Of a DNA stretch of 10,879 bases, positions 1 through 8,155 are shown piece after piece. How positions within the stretch are numbered: position 1 is the first letter of the stretch; each line of letters starts with the position of its first letter. The notes beneath the pieces are model-generated. The model made no database searches. It was not told where the DNA came from and saw nothing but the letters and a program-made list of their open reading frames with translations. Source of the stretch: Halocafeteria seosinensis (lineage: Eukaryota; Sar; Bigyra; Bicosoecida); assembly GCA_001687465.1 (NCBI GenBank), contig LVLI01004042.1, positions 1 through 10,879 of the forward strand, in the 5' to 3' direction. The translations under genes and the position numbers were made by a program.

Positions 1-1215
1 AAACCAAACCGCATCTGACCAGATTTGGTCGTCGTTAGTTTCGTAGAGTCGGTTCCGAATAACCTCCACAGTATCACAATTTCCCTCCATTTCAAGGATT
101 TCTGCAGGCCAGTCCACATCCGAATCGATTATGCGCTCCACCGAACGATGTACAGAGAACTTAACGGCCACTCTTTGTGGTGGGTCTCCACCTGATGTTC
201 CAATGCCTCCAATCATGTATGATCTTTCTTCTGAGAGCATGTATGTGTTTTCGATCGTCACCGTGCCACCATGGATCGCCGTTTTGGCTCCACATATTCC
301 ACCAGTGTTGGTATTGCTTTTAAGGATCCCTGTGGAATATGAGTCACGTATATCGAGATCTCCTTCGCTATGTGCTGCGCCGGCACCTGTCAATCCTCCA
401 GAGTCTTCCCCCGCAATATCTCCCGTGGAGAAACACTGGGATATGTCTAAATCACCACCATCTCTACCAGCGTTCGCTCCCACGATACCACCCGCACGGT
501 CTCCTTCAATTGTACCAGTGGAATGAGAACGCTTTATCGAAGCTTTTCCTTTGTATGCACTATCGGCACCGGCGATTCCGCCACTTCCCTCTCCCGCTAT
601 CGTTCCTGTCGAGCTGCAACTATCGACTTTGAAAAACTGTTGCTCCACTTGAACAACAAAGCCAGCTCTAGCAGCCGTAGAGCCCCCAATAATGCGCACA
701 TTTTTTATAGTCGGGGCATCCTCAAAGCTTTTCACCTCAGAGCTTATTTTGAATAAACCAATGAATGACTCCACCTCTCCCAAATCTATTTTATACCCTT
801 GTCCGTTGAAGCTCTCGCTGGGTTTCAGCAAGATGTAATCGTCATTTTCGTAGTCTCCCCAATCAATGTTCTCCTTTTGGGATAACTGGCCATGTCCGTC
901 GGATTTAATCCAACCAGCCTCATTCCTCAAGTTCCTCATGCTACAAACTAGCGGCGGAGCGAAAGACAGTAGTAAGAACACTATAAAGTTGACGCTACTT
1001 GCTGATACTATTGGGGGTCGGCGTCGCTGGGACTGTACAGGACTGTGAGCTGAAGATGACGGTTTACTGTTGGGCTGCGCATTCCTACGGTAGCGAACCA
1101 GCTTTGTCCCTTCCTCTCCTATACGAATCCGCAGTGCATGCTGCGCGACCACAACGAGAGCATCAACTGCTTGCAAGAGTCCACTCAAATAAACGCTGGA
1201 GCCAATACTCATCAT
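1..1215 (-). CDS. Copy A: GLUG-repeat surface-type protein, 3' part outside window
   Basis: I read this frame by hand from the ATG at 1215-1213 to the left edge: 405 codons with no stop, so it is a live-looking paralogue of the complete gene (copy B) whose C-terminal part lies outside the window. Residues 1-225 match copy B residues 1-225, including the hydrophobic stretch at about 76-92. From residue 226 it matches copy B residues 664 onward, so the second half of GLUG module 1, the first Cys-rich linker and the first half of module 2 are missing. The join is in frame and lies in a segment shared by both modules (about 521-540). Identity to copy B is roughly 96% by my hand count on both sides of the join, and higher (about 99%) over the first 90 codons. 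The start may not be the true N-terminus; see the candidate exon at 1792-2017. Function is unknown; a cell-surface or secreted adhesive role is inferred from the repeats. Confidence 0.9.
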   Translation of the reverse strand, partial: MMSIGSSVYLSGLLQAVDALVVVAQHALRIRIGEEGTKLVRYRRNAQPNSKPSSSAHSPVQSQRRRPPIVSASSVNFIVFLLLSFAPPLVCSMRNLRNEAGWIKSDGHGQLSQKENIDWGDYENDDYILLKPSESFNGQGYKIDLGEVESFIGLFKISSEVKSFEDAPTIKNVRIIGGSTAARAGFVVQVEQQFFKVDSCSSTGTIAGEGSGGIAGADSAYKGKASIKRSHSTGTIEGDRAGGIVGANAGRDGGDLDISQCFSTGDIAGEDSGGLTGAGAAHSEGDLDIRDSYSTGILKSNTNTGGICGAKTAIHGGTVTIENTYMLSEERSYMIGGIGTSGGDPPQRVAVKFSVHRSVERIIDSDVDWPAEILEMEGNCDTVEVIRNRLYETNDDQIWSDAVWF

Positions 1216-1229
1216 CCCGCACCAAATAC

Positions 1230-1791
1230 CTGTGATAGGAGAGAAACAAAGAAGCCAATCTCAAGTAGTGCTAGTTAGCGCTTAATAGTCTGGTCATGTA
1301 AGAATAAGGATTTCTCCTTTTTTCTCCCGCACTACTCGGCAGGGAGCCGGGAGTTGGCTGTCTGTTGGCAGGACCCCCAGCGGCAAAAAAAATCTCCCGA
1401 TGTCCAACGACACCAGCCCCTTTCTCCTTGTTATAGTCGACTTTTTCTCTCAATGTCCCTAGAAAACGAATATTAAAGCCATTGAAAAGTGGATAAATAA
1501 ATATCTTGGGCAGGTCATCTGCAACAGTCCGTGTTGCGAAATCGAACGGTCTATCGTTTTTTCTTCGTTGGCGAACCGTCGATGGCGGGAAGTGCGGATA
1601 GCTTGTTCAAGACCATAAAAATGCGTATTTACGAATGCAGATCCGACGCGGAATAATAAATTTATAAAACAGAGGATCGGTCCAATTAACAATAAGGCAT
1701 ACATCATGCAAGTACTCCTCGTGTTCGAGGCGCCCAGGGTGGAGTGGCCGGCACTGGCGGGATTAGTAGGCATGGGCCAGGGAGATCCCAC
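1230..1791 (-). other. Candidate intron of copy A
   Basis: The acceptor (CACAG at 1234-1230), pyrimidine tract and CTAAC branch site (1278-1274) are base-for-base the same as in copy B, offset by 6353. The donor GTGGGA starts at 1791. The length is 562 nt against 573 in copy B. A 114-codon open frame on the same strand (1459-1803) crosses it, but that frame is broken by a TGA in copy B and its differences from copy C are mostly amino-acid changes, so I treat it as non-coding. Confidence 0.5.
1536..1585. promoter_or_regulatory. Conserved 50-bp block, spacer 1
   Basis: This block is identical to 7900-7949 and differs at two bases from 9450-9499, in a region where spacer 3 has otherwise drifted. 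It contains a direct pair CGAACGGTC (1543-1551) and CGAACCGTC (1572-1580), 29 bp apart. A protein-binding or structured element inside the candidate intron is possible. Confidence 0.35.
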
Positions 1792-2017
1792 CTGCGAGAG
1801 CACTCGTTCTTAATGCTCGAAGTGCGATGTAACCTAACCATGAGTCAGGCGTATACGATTGCATCAGTCCTGCTGTTTGCGTCGCAAGTAGAAACAACGC
1901 AGAAAAACGGGCAATTTGAGGTGCGGTTGAGCCAAACTGACACCGACTTGCAAGTGGCACCTTTCGGTGATAGTTCAAGGAATCACACAAGTGAATGACC
2001 GTGCTAATTTGAATCAT
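1792..2017 (-). CDS. Copy A: candidate first coding exon
   Basis: This is the copy A equivalent of the exon at 8156-8381, with the same ATG, length (226 nt), phase and donor (GCAG^GTGGGA at 1792/1791). It differs from copy B at only a few bases, giving Phe versus Leu near residue 39 and two changes next to the donor end (Ser to Asn, Ala to Pro). It would splice to 1229 and continue in frame into the copy A long reading frame. Confidence is limited because the donor is not a perfect consensus. Confidence 0.5.
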
Positions 2018-2360
2018 GATGTACTAGGAGGGCACGGTGTCGCGGTAGGGACTTCGACTACGCGAATGGCTTCAAAGAGACATGTTATGTGCTGGCCAAC
2101 AGTACCAAGCAAGATAGACGAATTGTGGCAACCGATTGTGCATGTATAGTTGCTCTATTGATGCTAAAAGAGGATATTTAACCTTTAAAACTTCTGGCTA
2201 TAGTCTCAGAGAAGACGAGAGTCACATACCAGACCTTGCTCGCCAGCACAGAAACGCATCCACCCTCTCGTTTTCCATTCCGTATTCCATTCATTCGACA
2301 AAAATGCTTTCACCAGTGGACTGAAAACTGAGTTGTCGCCGCACAGTCATAGTCGATGCA
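2018..2360 (-). other. Intergenic stretch between copy B stop and copy A first ATG
   Basis: About 340 bp containing the 3' end of copy B and the 5' leader of copy A. I see no AATAAA on the minus strand here. A pyrimidine-rich CCTCTTTTAG on the minus strand near 2165-2174 could be a splice or trans-splice acceptor; it is kept in copy B's leader and altered in copy C. The minus-strand frame around 2075-2145 shows mostly synonymous differences from copy C but has stops and no ATG. Confidence 0.5.
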
Positions 2361-5300
2361 CTACTTTGTCTTACACTGGAATCTTCGGAATGGAATGACT
2401 ACAGGGGTGTGTTGGAACTTATTTCCGCTATATCGGTTTCTCGTAGCTTTCCTCCTTCCTCTAGTGTGTATGGTTGAATCTGACTTGTTGGAATCAGCAG
2501 CACCTCTGGTGGTGTTGAACGCCTTTGTGTCTAACGTTGCCGATGCAAAATCTGTTGAGGAGCTCATCGATGGCAATGGCGTGACCGAACTTAAACCAGT
2601 ACCACCCTGCATTCCATCAAGAGCACTAGGCTTGGTGCCATGAAGGGTTGACGCTCTAACGCTTTCACAGTCACTCGAACTGGTGACGGCCCAGCTAGGA
2701 CCTATAGACGTCCCTTTAGTTTGCGATGCAGTATCTGTCATTACCGTCCACCTGGGTGAGCTAAGGGATTTGCCCGTAGATATTGAGGTAGTTTCGGTGG
2801 GTGGAGCGTTCGATGAGGCCAACCAAGTCTCAGAAACCGATGACGTGGACGTAGGCAATCCACTGCTTGTTAGCTTCGTGATGGAGCATCCCGTTTCCGA
2901 CGTTAACGGTTTTGATGAGGAGAATAAAAATGGTGTAGAGCTGATTACCGTAGTCCTTGTTTTCAACGATGTTGAAGAGCTTGGCCAGGCCGGTGAAGAC
3001 GATAAAATAGGGCAAACGGACGGGTTAGATGCAGAGGTCGGCCAGCTAGGTGAGACGGACAAAGTCTTCAAGGCTGATGACGTCGACGATGGAGTGTCAC
3101 TATTTGTTGCGCTCTGTGCTGCCGATGCAGTATTTGATACTGTGGAGCTTGACCCGCTTCGTGATGAAGATGGCGTTGTTGAAGGGCTGGCAGTTGCCGT
3201 CCTCGTTACCGATGGAGTTTTTGACGCTGCTGTAGAGTTTGACCAGCTGGGTGATGACGATGGAGTAATCGATCTCGATTCAGTTATTGTGCATGATTCA
3301 CGGCTGCTGGGGCTCCTTGACTCAGCCGTACTTGCGATTGCTGAACTGGAGATCGAAGGGGTAGATGTGGTCGTCCACGGCATACACAGAGAGTCTTCAT
3401 ACTTCGGAGGTACATCTAACAAATTTTCCTGTAATTCGGGGAAGGGATAATCACTTGAGTTCTGGCGAAAAACCCATATAGAAGAGGGCCACTCGTAACC
3501 TTCACCGCGATAAAGTTGGCCCCTGATACGATTTAAATCCCCCGAGTTGCCTTCGTTCGTGAACGTTGCCTCGTCTTCCATGTAATTCACGAGTCTCGTT
3601 TTGTCCGTACTACTGTCGGTGGTATCAGCACTGTGTACTGAGTATGTTATACTGACTTCTCCTGCCTCAGAAGGGACACCTCCTATCAAGAACGACACAG
3701 GGCAAGATAACGCATATACATTTCTCACATGCACTATACCACCGCTGGTCCCCGTTGCCGCTCCACATATGGTACCTCCATTCGTTCCTCTGTCTCTAAT
3801 AGCTCCTGTGGTATAGGAGTTCTGAATTTCAACGCTGCTCTGGTCTCCGTTAGCTGTCTGGACACCGCTAATACCACCTGCCCTGTCACCTAAAACATCT
3901 CCGGTAGTAAAACATTGGGATACGAGAACCGTTCCAAGTGAAGCTGCTGCGCGAGCTCCGCATAGTCCCCCGGCACCATCGCCAACAATATTTCCAGTTG
4001 AATAGCTTTTGGTTATTTCCGCAAAACCTTCCGTTCCAGCACCGGAACCAGCGATACCTCCACTCATTACTCCCTTAATCTCGCCATTAGAACTACAATG
4101 ATCGACTTTGAAGTACTGCTGTCCATGCCGAATAATGAATCCCCCATCTGCAGCCGTGCTGCCCTTCCGCGTGTGCACATTTTTTATGATAGGAGCCGTT
4201 TCGCGGGAATGGACATCGGTATTGACAACAAATATCCCTGGGAACTCCTGAAATCCCTCCAAGTCCGTAACGTATCCTTGCCCGTCAAAGGTCTGATTGG
4301 AATTGAGGAAGATGGGACTATCATCCGTATCGCTCCATTTGATATCGCATGTCTGCACCAACAGCTTTGATTCGTCACACTTTGTGATACAGTCCACATC
4401 ATCTCGAATTTTGCCACAGAGAATACACTCCGCTTGTTCGGTATCAGCTTCATACCCCTGGGGGCATTTCCGGCATTCTAGGTCTTGCTCACCGGCAACT
4501 GTACCAAACGGACACTGTACACACTCTTTTCTGTCTTCATCTGGTTCCTCCCCTTGTTCACATTCGCGGCATTCGAAATCTTCCTTACCAGCAACTGTAC
4601 CGGACGGACATGGTATGCACTCTTTTCTGTCTTTGTCTGGCTCCTCTCCTTGTTCGCATTCGCGGCATTCAAAGTCTTCCTCACCAGCAACTGTACCGGA
4701 CGGACATGGTATGCACTCTTTTTTGGCTTCGTCTGGTTCCTCTCCTTGTTCGCATTCGTGGCAATCTGAACTGGATTCCTCAGCAACAGTACCTGCGGGA
4801 CATGATTCGCATGTGGCCTGGCTCTCCTTTGGCCTCTCACCATGCGAACAGGAGTGACACTCAGACTCAGCCATAGTAGACACTTGATGTACGGGGCACT
4901 CTGTGCATTCATCGTGATCCTCTGTCGGCTGGAAACCTACTCCACAGGCTTTGCACTCCGTGTCTTGCTCCGGTCCACACAACGGTTCTGGGTTTCTTCG
5001 TAATAGTGGAAAGTGACGTAGTGCACTCTCAGGAGGGATAAACCAAACAGCGTCTGACCAGATTTGGTCGTCGTTAGTTTCGTAGAGTCGGTTCCGAATA
5101 ACCTCCATAGTATCACGATTTCCCTCCATTTCAAGGATTTCTGCAGGCCAGTCCACATCCGAATCGATTATGCGCTCCACCGAACGATGTACAGAGAACT
5201 TAACGGCCACTCTTTGTGGTGAGTCTCCATTTGTTGTTCCAATGCCTCCAATCATATATGATCTTTCTTCTGAGAGCATGTATGTGTTTTCGATCGTCAC

Positions 5301-7568
5301 CGTGCCACCATGGATCGCCGTTTTGGCTCCACATATTCCACCAGTGTTGGTATTGCTTTTAAGGATGCCTGTGGAATATGAGTCATGTATATCGAGATCT
5401 CCTTCGCTATGTGCTGCACCGGCACCTGTCAATCCTCCAGAGTCTTCCCCAGCAATATCTCCCGTGGAGAAACACTGGGATATGTCTAGATCACCACCAT
5501 CTCTGCCAGCGTTCGCTCCGACGATACCACCCGAACGGTGTCCTTCAATCAAACCAGTAGAATGAGAACGCTTTATCGATGCTTTGCGTGCGCATGCGCT
5601 GCATGCACCGGCAATTCCACCACTACTCTCGCCTTTTATAGTGCCTGTTGAGCTGCAGTAGTCAATCTTGAAGAAAGTTTGTTCCTCTTGCATTATGAAA
5701 CCACTGTGAGTGGCTGTCATCCCATTGACAACACGCAAATGTCTTATCAATGGTGCTTCATCAAAGTTAGCAACATTTTCGGCAATGCTAAACAAACCTG
5801 GGAAGTTGTCAGCACCGTCCAAATCAGTAGTGTATCCTTGGCCATCAAACACCTCGTTTCCGCTCAACTCTATGGGGAGGTTATCAGGAAGAACGGTCGT
5901 TTTCCACGCAATGTCACAAATTTGCACTACATATTTTACATCATTTGCCTCACAGATTCGGAAACAATACACTCCTTCCAATGCTCTCTCACACAACTTA
6001 CACACATCCGTTTCACCATCAGGCGAACTACTAGAGTCCGAGTCCGCCGGGATCTCGTACCTTGGGCAAGGAATACATCCGTCCTGCTCCTCTGTTGGTA
6101 TATAGCCTGACGGGCATATGTGACATCCACTATCTGCTTTTGTAGAAAACTCATCGTAGGAACAACTTCCGCAATCAGTACTGGCAGTTTGGTCAGTTTC
6201 TATGTATTTCCCTACTCCGCAAGCTTGACACTCTGTGTCTAACCCTTCTCCGCATATGGACTCATGATTGAGACGAAGTAACGGGTGCGAGCTTCCTGCG
6301 CTTTCTTCTGTTACCACGACCCACACTTCTCCAGACCAAACAGGCCTACCTGCAGTTGTATATAATTTGTTCGTGATATCGTCGAGAGTACCGGAGTTTC
6401 CCTCGATTTTCAGGATCCTGTCTAGGGCTTCTTCGTTCCATTCCGTGTCGTCCAAATCAATAAGACATTGGAATGCTGTCTCACACTCTGGCGTACGATG
6501 CACAGAATATTTAACAGTCACCCTTTTGCTGAGCGCTTCTTCATCCAGTGTCCCAATGCCTCCGATCATGTATGACTTATCTTCTGAGAGCATGTATGTG
6601 TTCTCAATAGTTACCTCTCCACCATGAATCGCTGTCTCCGATCCGCATATTCCGCCAGTGCCAATACTACTTTCAATATTCCCTCTGGAATATGAATCAC
6701 GGATACTGACAACTCCTCCTTCGTTTGCTGTCCTGCAACCCGCTAACCCTCCAGAATTCTCGCCTGAAATATCTCTAGCGGAGAAACACTGGGATATGAG
6801 TAAGTATCCACCTCTGTATGCAGCACTGCTTCCCACGATACCGCCCGATTGAGCTCCTTCAATACGTCCAGTCGAACGAGAACGCTTTATCGAAGCTTTT
6901 CCTTCGTATGCACTATAGGCGCCGGCGATTCCCCCACTTTCCTCTCCCGCTATCGTTCCTGTCGAGCTGCAACTGTCGACTTTGAAAAACTGTTGCTCCG
7001 CTCGAACAACAAAGCCAGCTCTAGCAGCCGTAGAGCCCCCCATAATGCGCACATTTTTTATAGTCGGGGCATCTTCATAGTCTTTCACCTCAGAGCTTAT
7101 ATTGAATAAACCCCTGAATGACTCTACCTCTCCCAAATTTATTTTGTACCCTTGTCCGTTGAAGCTCTCTCCCGGTTCCAGCAAGATGTAATCGTATTTT
7201 CCGTAGTCTCCCCAATCAATGTTCTCCTTTTGGGATAACTGGCCATGTCCGTCGGATTTAATCCAACCGACCTCATTCCTCAAGTTCCTCATGCTACAAA
7301 CTAGCGGCGGAGCGAAACACAGTAGTAAGAACACTATAAAGTTGACGCTACTTGCTGATACTATTGGGGGTCGGCGTCGCTGGGACTGTACAGGACTGTG
7401 AGTTGAAGATGACGGTTTACTGTTGGGCTGCGCATTCCTACGGTAGCGAACCAGCTTTGTCCCTTCCTCTCCTATACGAATCCGCAGTGCATGCTGCGCG
7501 ACCACAACGAGAGCATCAACTGCTTGCAAGAGTCCACTCAAATAAACGCTGGAGCCAATACTCATCAT
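2361..7568 (-). CDS. Copy B: three-module GLUG / Cys-rich / Ser-Thr-rich surface-type protein
   Basis: This is a single uninterrupted frame of 1735 codons from the ATG at 7568 (a double ATG) to TAG at 2363-2361. Residues about 7-28 and 76-92 are hydrophobic; the second looks like a signal peptide or signal anchor. Three related modules follow (about 127-438, 546-863, 1069-1395). Each opens with a DGQGY-like motif (NGQGY in module 1), carries four GLUG-like cores spaced about 30 residues apart (GGIAG, GGIVG, GGLAG, GGICG at 212, 242, 273, 305 in module 1; equivalents at 650-743 and 1170-1264), and closes with a W-x(n)-VW segment. GLUG repeats are known from bacterial and protist surface proteins and probably form a beta-helix. 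The linkers (439-545, 864-1068) are CxxC-rich, like GCC2/GCC3 or TNFR-type repeats. Residues 1396-1690 are Ser/Thr-rich and mucin-like, and the tail (1702-1735) is basic, with no C-terminal membrane anchor or GPI-type signal. The splice acceptor 14 nt upstream implies an upstream exon or leader. The role (adhesin or coat protein) is inferred. Confidence 0.95.
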   Translation of the reverse strand: MMSIGSSVYLSGLLQAVDALVVVAQHALRIRIGEEGTKLVRYRRNAQPNSKPSSSTHSPVQSQRRRPPIVSASSVNFIVFLLLCFAPPLVCSMRNLRNEVGWIKSDGHGQLSQKENIDWGDYGKYDYILLEPGESFNGQGYKINLGEVESFRGLFNISSEVKDYEDAPTIKNVRIMGGSTAARAGFVVRAEQQFFKVDSCSSTGTIAGEESGGIAGAYSAYEGKASIKRSRSTGRIEGAQSGGIVGSSAAYRGGYLLISQCFSARDISGENSGGLAGCRTANEGGVVSIRDSYSRGNIESSIGTGGICGSETAIHGGEVTIENTYMLSEDKSYMIGGIGTLDEEALSKRVTVKYSVHRTPECETAFQCLIDLDDTEWNEEALDRILKIEGNSGTLDDITNKLYTTAGRPVWSGEVWVVVTEESAGSSHPLLRLNHESICGEGLDTECQACGVGKYIETDQTASTDCGSCSYDEFSTKADSGCHICPSGYIPTEEQDGCIPCPRYEIPADSDSSSSPDGETDVCKLCERALEGVYCFRICEANDVKYVVQICDIAWKTTVLPDNLPIELSGNEVFDGQGYTTDLDGADNFPGLFSIAENVANFDEAPLIRHLRVVNGMTATHSGFIMQEEQTFFKIDYCSSTGTIKGESSGGIAGACSACARKASIKRSHSTGLIEGHRSGGIVGANAGRDGGDLDISQCFSTGDIAGEDSGGLTGAGAAHSEGDLDIHDSYSTGILKSNTNTGGICGAKTAIHGGTVTIENTYMLSEERSYMIGGIGTTNGDSPQRVAVKFSVHRSVERIIDSDVDWPAEILEMEGNRDTMEVIRNRLYETNDDQIWSDAVWFIPPESALRHFPLLRRNPEPLCGPEQDTECKACGVGFQPTEDHDECTECPVHQVSTMAESECHSCSHGERPKESQATCESCPAGTVAEESSSDCHECEQGEEPDEAKKECIPCPSGTVAGEEDFECRECEQGEEPDKDRKECIPCPSGTVAGKEDFECRECEQGEEPDEDRKECVQCPFGTVAGEQDLECRKCPQGYEADTEQAECILCGKIRDDVDCITKCDESKLLVQTCDIKWSDTDDSPIFLNSNQTFDGQGYVTDLEGFQEFPGIFVVNTDVHSRETAPIIKNVHTRKGSTAADGGFIIRHGQQYFKVDHCSSNGEIKGVMSGGIAGSGAGTEGFAEITKSYSTGNIVGDGAGGLCGARAAASLGTVLVSQCFTTGDVLGDRAGGISGVQTANGDQSSVEIQNSYTTGAIRDRGTNGGTICGAATGTSGGIVHVRNVYALSCPVSFLIGGVPSEAGEVSITYSVHSADTTDSSTDKTRLVNYMEDEATFTNEGNSGDLNRIRGQLYRGEGYEWPSSIWVFRQNSSDYPFPELQENLLDVPPKYEDSLCMPWTTTSTPSISSSAIASTAESRSPSSRESCTITESRSITPSSSPSWSNSTAASKTPSVTRTATASPSTTPSSSRSGSSSTVSNTASAAQSATNSDTPSSTSSALKTLSVSPSWPTSASNPSVCPILSSSPAWPSSSTSLKTRTTVISSTPFLFSSSKPLTSETGCSITKLTSSGLPTSTSSVSETWLASSNAPPTETTSISTGKSLSSPRWTVMTDTASQTKGTSIGPSWAVTSSSDCESVRASTLHGTKPSALDGMQGGTGLSSVTPLPSMSSSTDFASATLDTKAFNTTRGAADSNKSDSTIHTRGRRKATRNRYSGNKFQHTPVVIPFRRFQCKTK
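3384..7190 (-). repeat. Three GLUG-type modules inside copy B
   Basis: The modules lie at about 7190-6255, 5933-4980 and 4364-3384. Modules 1 and 2 are similar enough at DNA level to recombine (for example the shared run at 6874-6893 and 5560-5579); module 3 is more distant. The linkers between them are about 107 and 205 codons long, differing mainly in the number of CxxC units. Confidence 0.85.
4419..4802 (-). repeat. 96-bp coding minisatellite, four units (CxxC ladder)
   Basis: Residues 923-1050 of copy B are four units of 32 residues, starting at Cys 923, 955, 987 and 1019 with CPxGTVA. Cysteines follow C-x12-C-x2-C, so each unit is itself two 16-residue CxxC half-units. The middle units are nearly identical at DNA level, indicating recent expansion. 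Confidence 0.9.
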
Positions 7569-7582
7569 CCCGCACCAAATAC

Positions 7583-8155
7583 CTGTGATAGGAGAGAAAC
7601 AAAGAAGCCAATCTCAAGTAGTGCTAGTTAGCGCTTAATAGTCTGGTCATGTGAGAATAAGGATTTCTCTTTTTTTTTCCGCACTACTCGGCAGGGAGCC
7701 GGGACGGCCCGGGAGTTGGCTGTTTGTTGGCAGGACCTCCAGCGGCAAAAAATAATCTCCCGATGTCCAACGACACCAGCCCCTTTCTCCTTGTTATAGT
7801 CGACTTTCTTCTCTCAATGTCCCTAGGAAACGAATATTAAAGCCATTAAAAAGTAGGTCAATAAATATCTTGGGCAGGTCATCTGCAACCGTCCGTGTTG
7901 CGAAATCGAACGGTCTATCGTTTTTTCTTCGTTGGCGAACCGTCGATGGCGGGACGTGCGGATAGCTTGTTCAAGACCATAAAAATGCGTATTTACGAAT
8001 GCAGATCCGACGCGGAATAATAAATTTATAATACAGAGGATCGGTCACAATAACAATAAGGCATACATCATGCACGTACTCTTCGTGTTCGAGGCGCCCA
8101 GGGTGGAGTGGCCGGCACTGGCGGGATTAGTAGGCACGGGCCAGGGAGATCCCAC
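7583..8155 (-). other. Candidate intron of copy B, strong 3' splice site
   Basis: On the minus strand the 3' end has CTAAC (7631-7627), then a pyrimidine-rich tract with TTCTTTGTTTCTCTCC, then CACAG (7587-7583); the branch A lies 45 nt from the AG. The exon resumes 14 nt before the ATG at 7568. The 5' end is the donor GTGGGA at 8155. The interior holds the conserved 50-bp block at 7900-7949 and a copy-specific 10-bp insertion at 7704-7713. If the donor is wrong, the same acceptor could serve spliced-leader trans-splicing or a 5'-UTR intron. Confidence 0.55.
7900..7949. promoter_or_regulatory. Conserved 50-bp block, spacer 2
   Basis: Same block and same paired motif as 1536-1585, located about 330-380 bp upstream of the copy B long-frame ATG. 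Confidence 0.35.

Larger units (their letters stand above)
1216..2360. repeat. Array spacer 1 (between copies B and A)
   Basis: This 1145-bp segment lies upstream of copy A and downstream of copy B's stop. It is repeated almost unchanged at 7569-8731 and, more diverged, at 9189 to about 10175. It holds the candidate intron and first exon of copy A plus about 340 bp of true intergenic DNA (2018-2360). Confidence 0.9.

Noticed and set aside
131-526. 131-codon plus-strand frame, repeated at 5170-5565
   Set aside because: It is a shadow of the GLUG modules on the other strand. It recurs only because the modules are duplicated.
1270-1300. Resemblance to a kinetoplastid spliced-leader gene on the plus strand (AGTTAGCGC... 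ATGTAAG)
   Set aside because: The conserved leader 3' half is absent. The CTAAC on the opposite strand is better explained as a branch site.
1536-1560. tRNA-like B box (GTTCGATTTC on the minus strand)
   Set aside because: It misses the consensus C, no T-stem pairs around it, and no acceptor or anticodon arm can be drawn.
1459-1803. 114-codon minus-strand frame in spacer 1, partly matched in spacer 3 (9364-9915)
   Set aside because: Copy B has an in-frame TGA, and differences from spacer 3 are mostly amino-acid-changing. It probably lies within an intron.
1744-1998. 84-codon plus-strand frame, repeated at 8108-8362
   Set aside because: Over the conserved 104-bp block, every change seen in the third copy alters the amino acid in this frame, whereas the minus-strand frame has mostly silent changes.
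2683-3450. 255-codon plus-strand open frame
   Set aside because: It lies wholly antisense to the Ser/Thr-rich region of copy B. Biased Ser/Thr codons suppress stops on the opposite strand, and the acidic low-complexity translation is what that produces.
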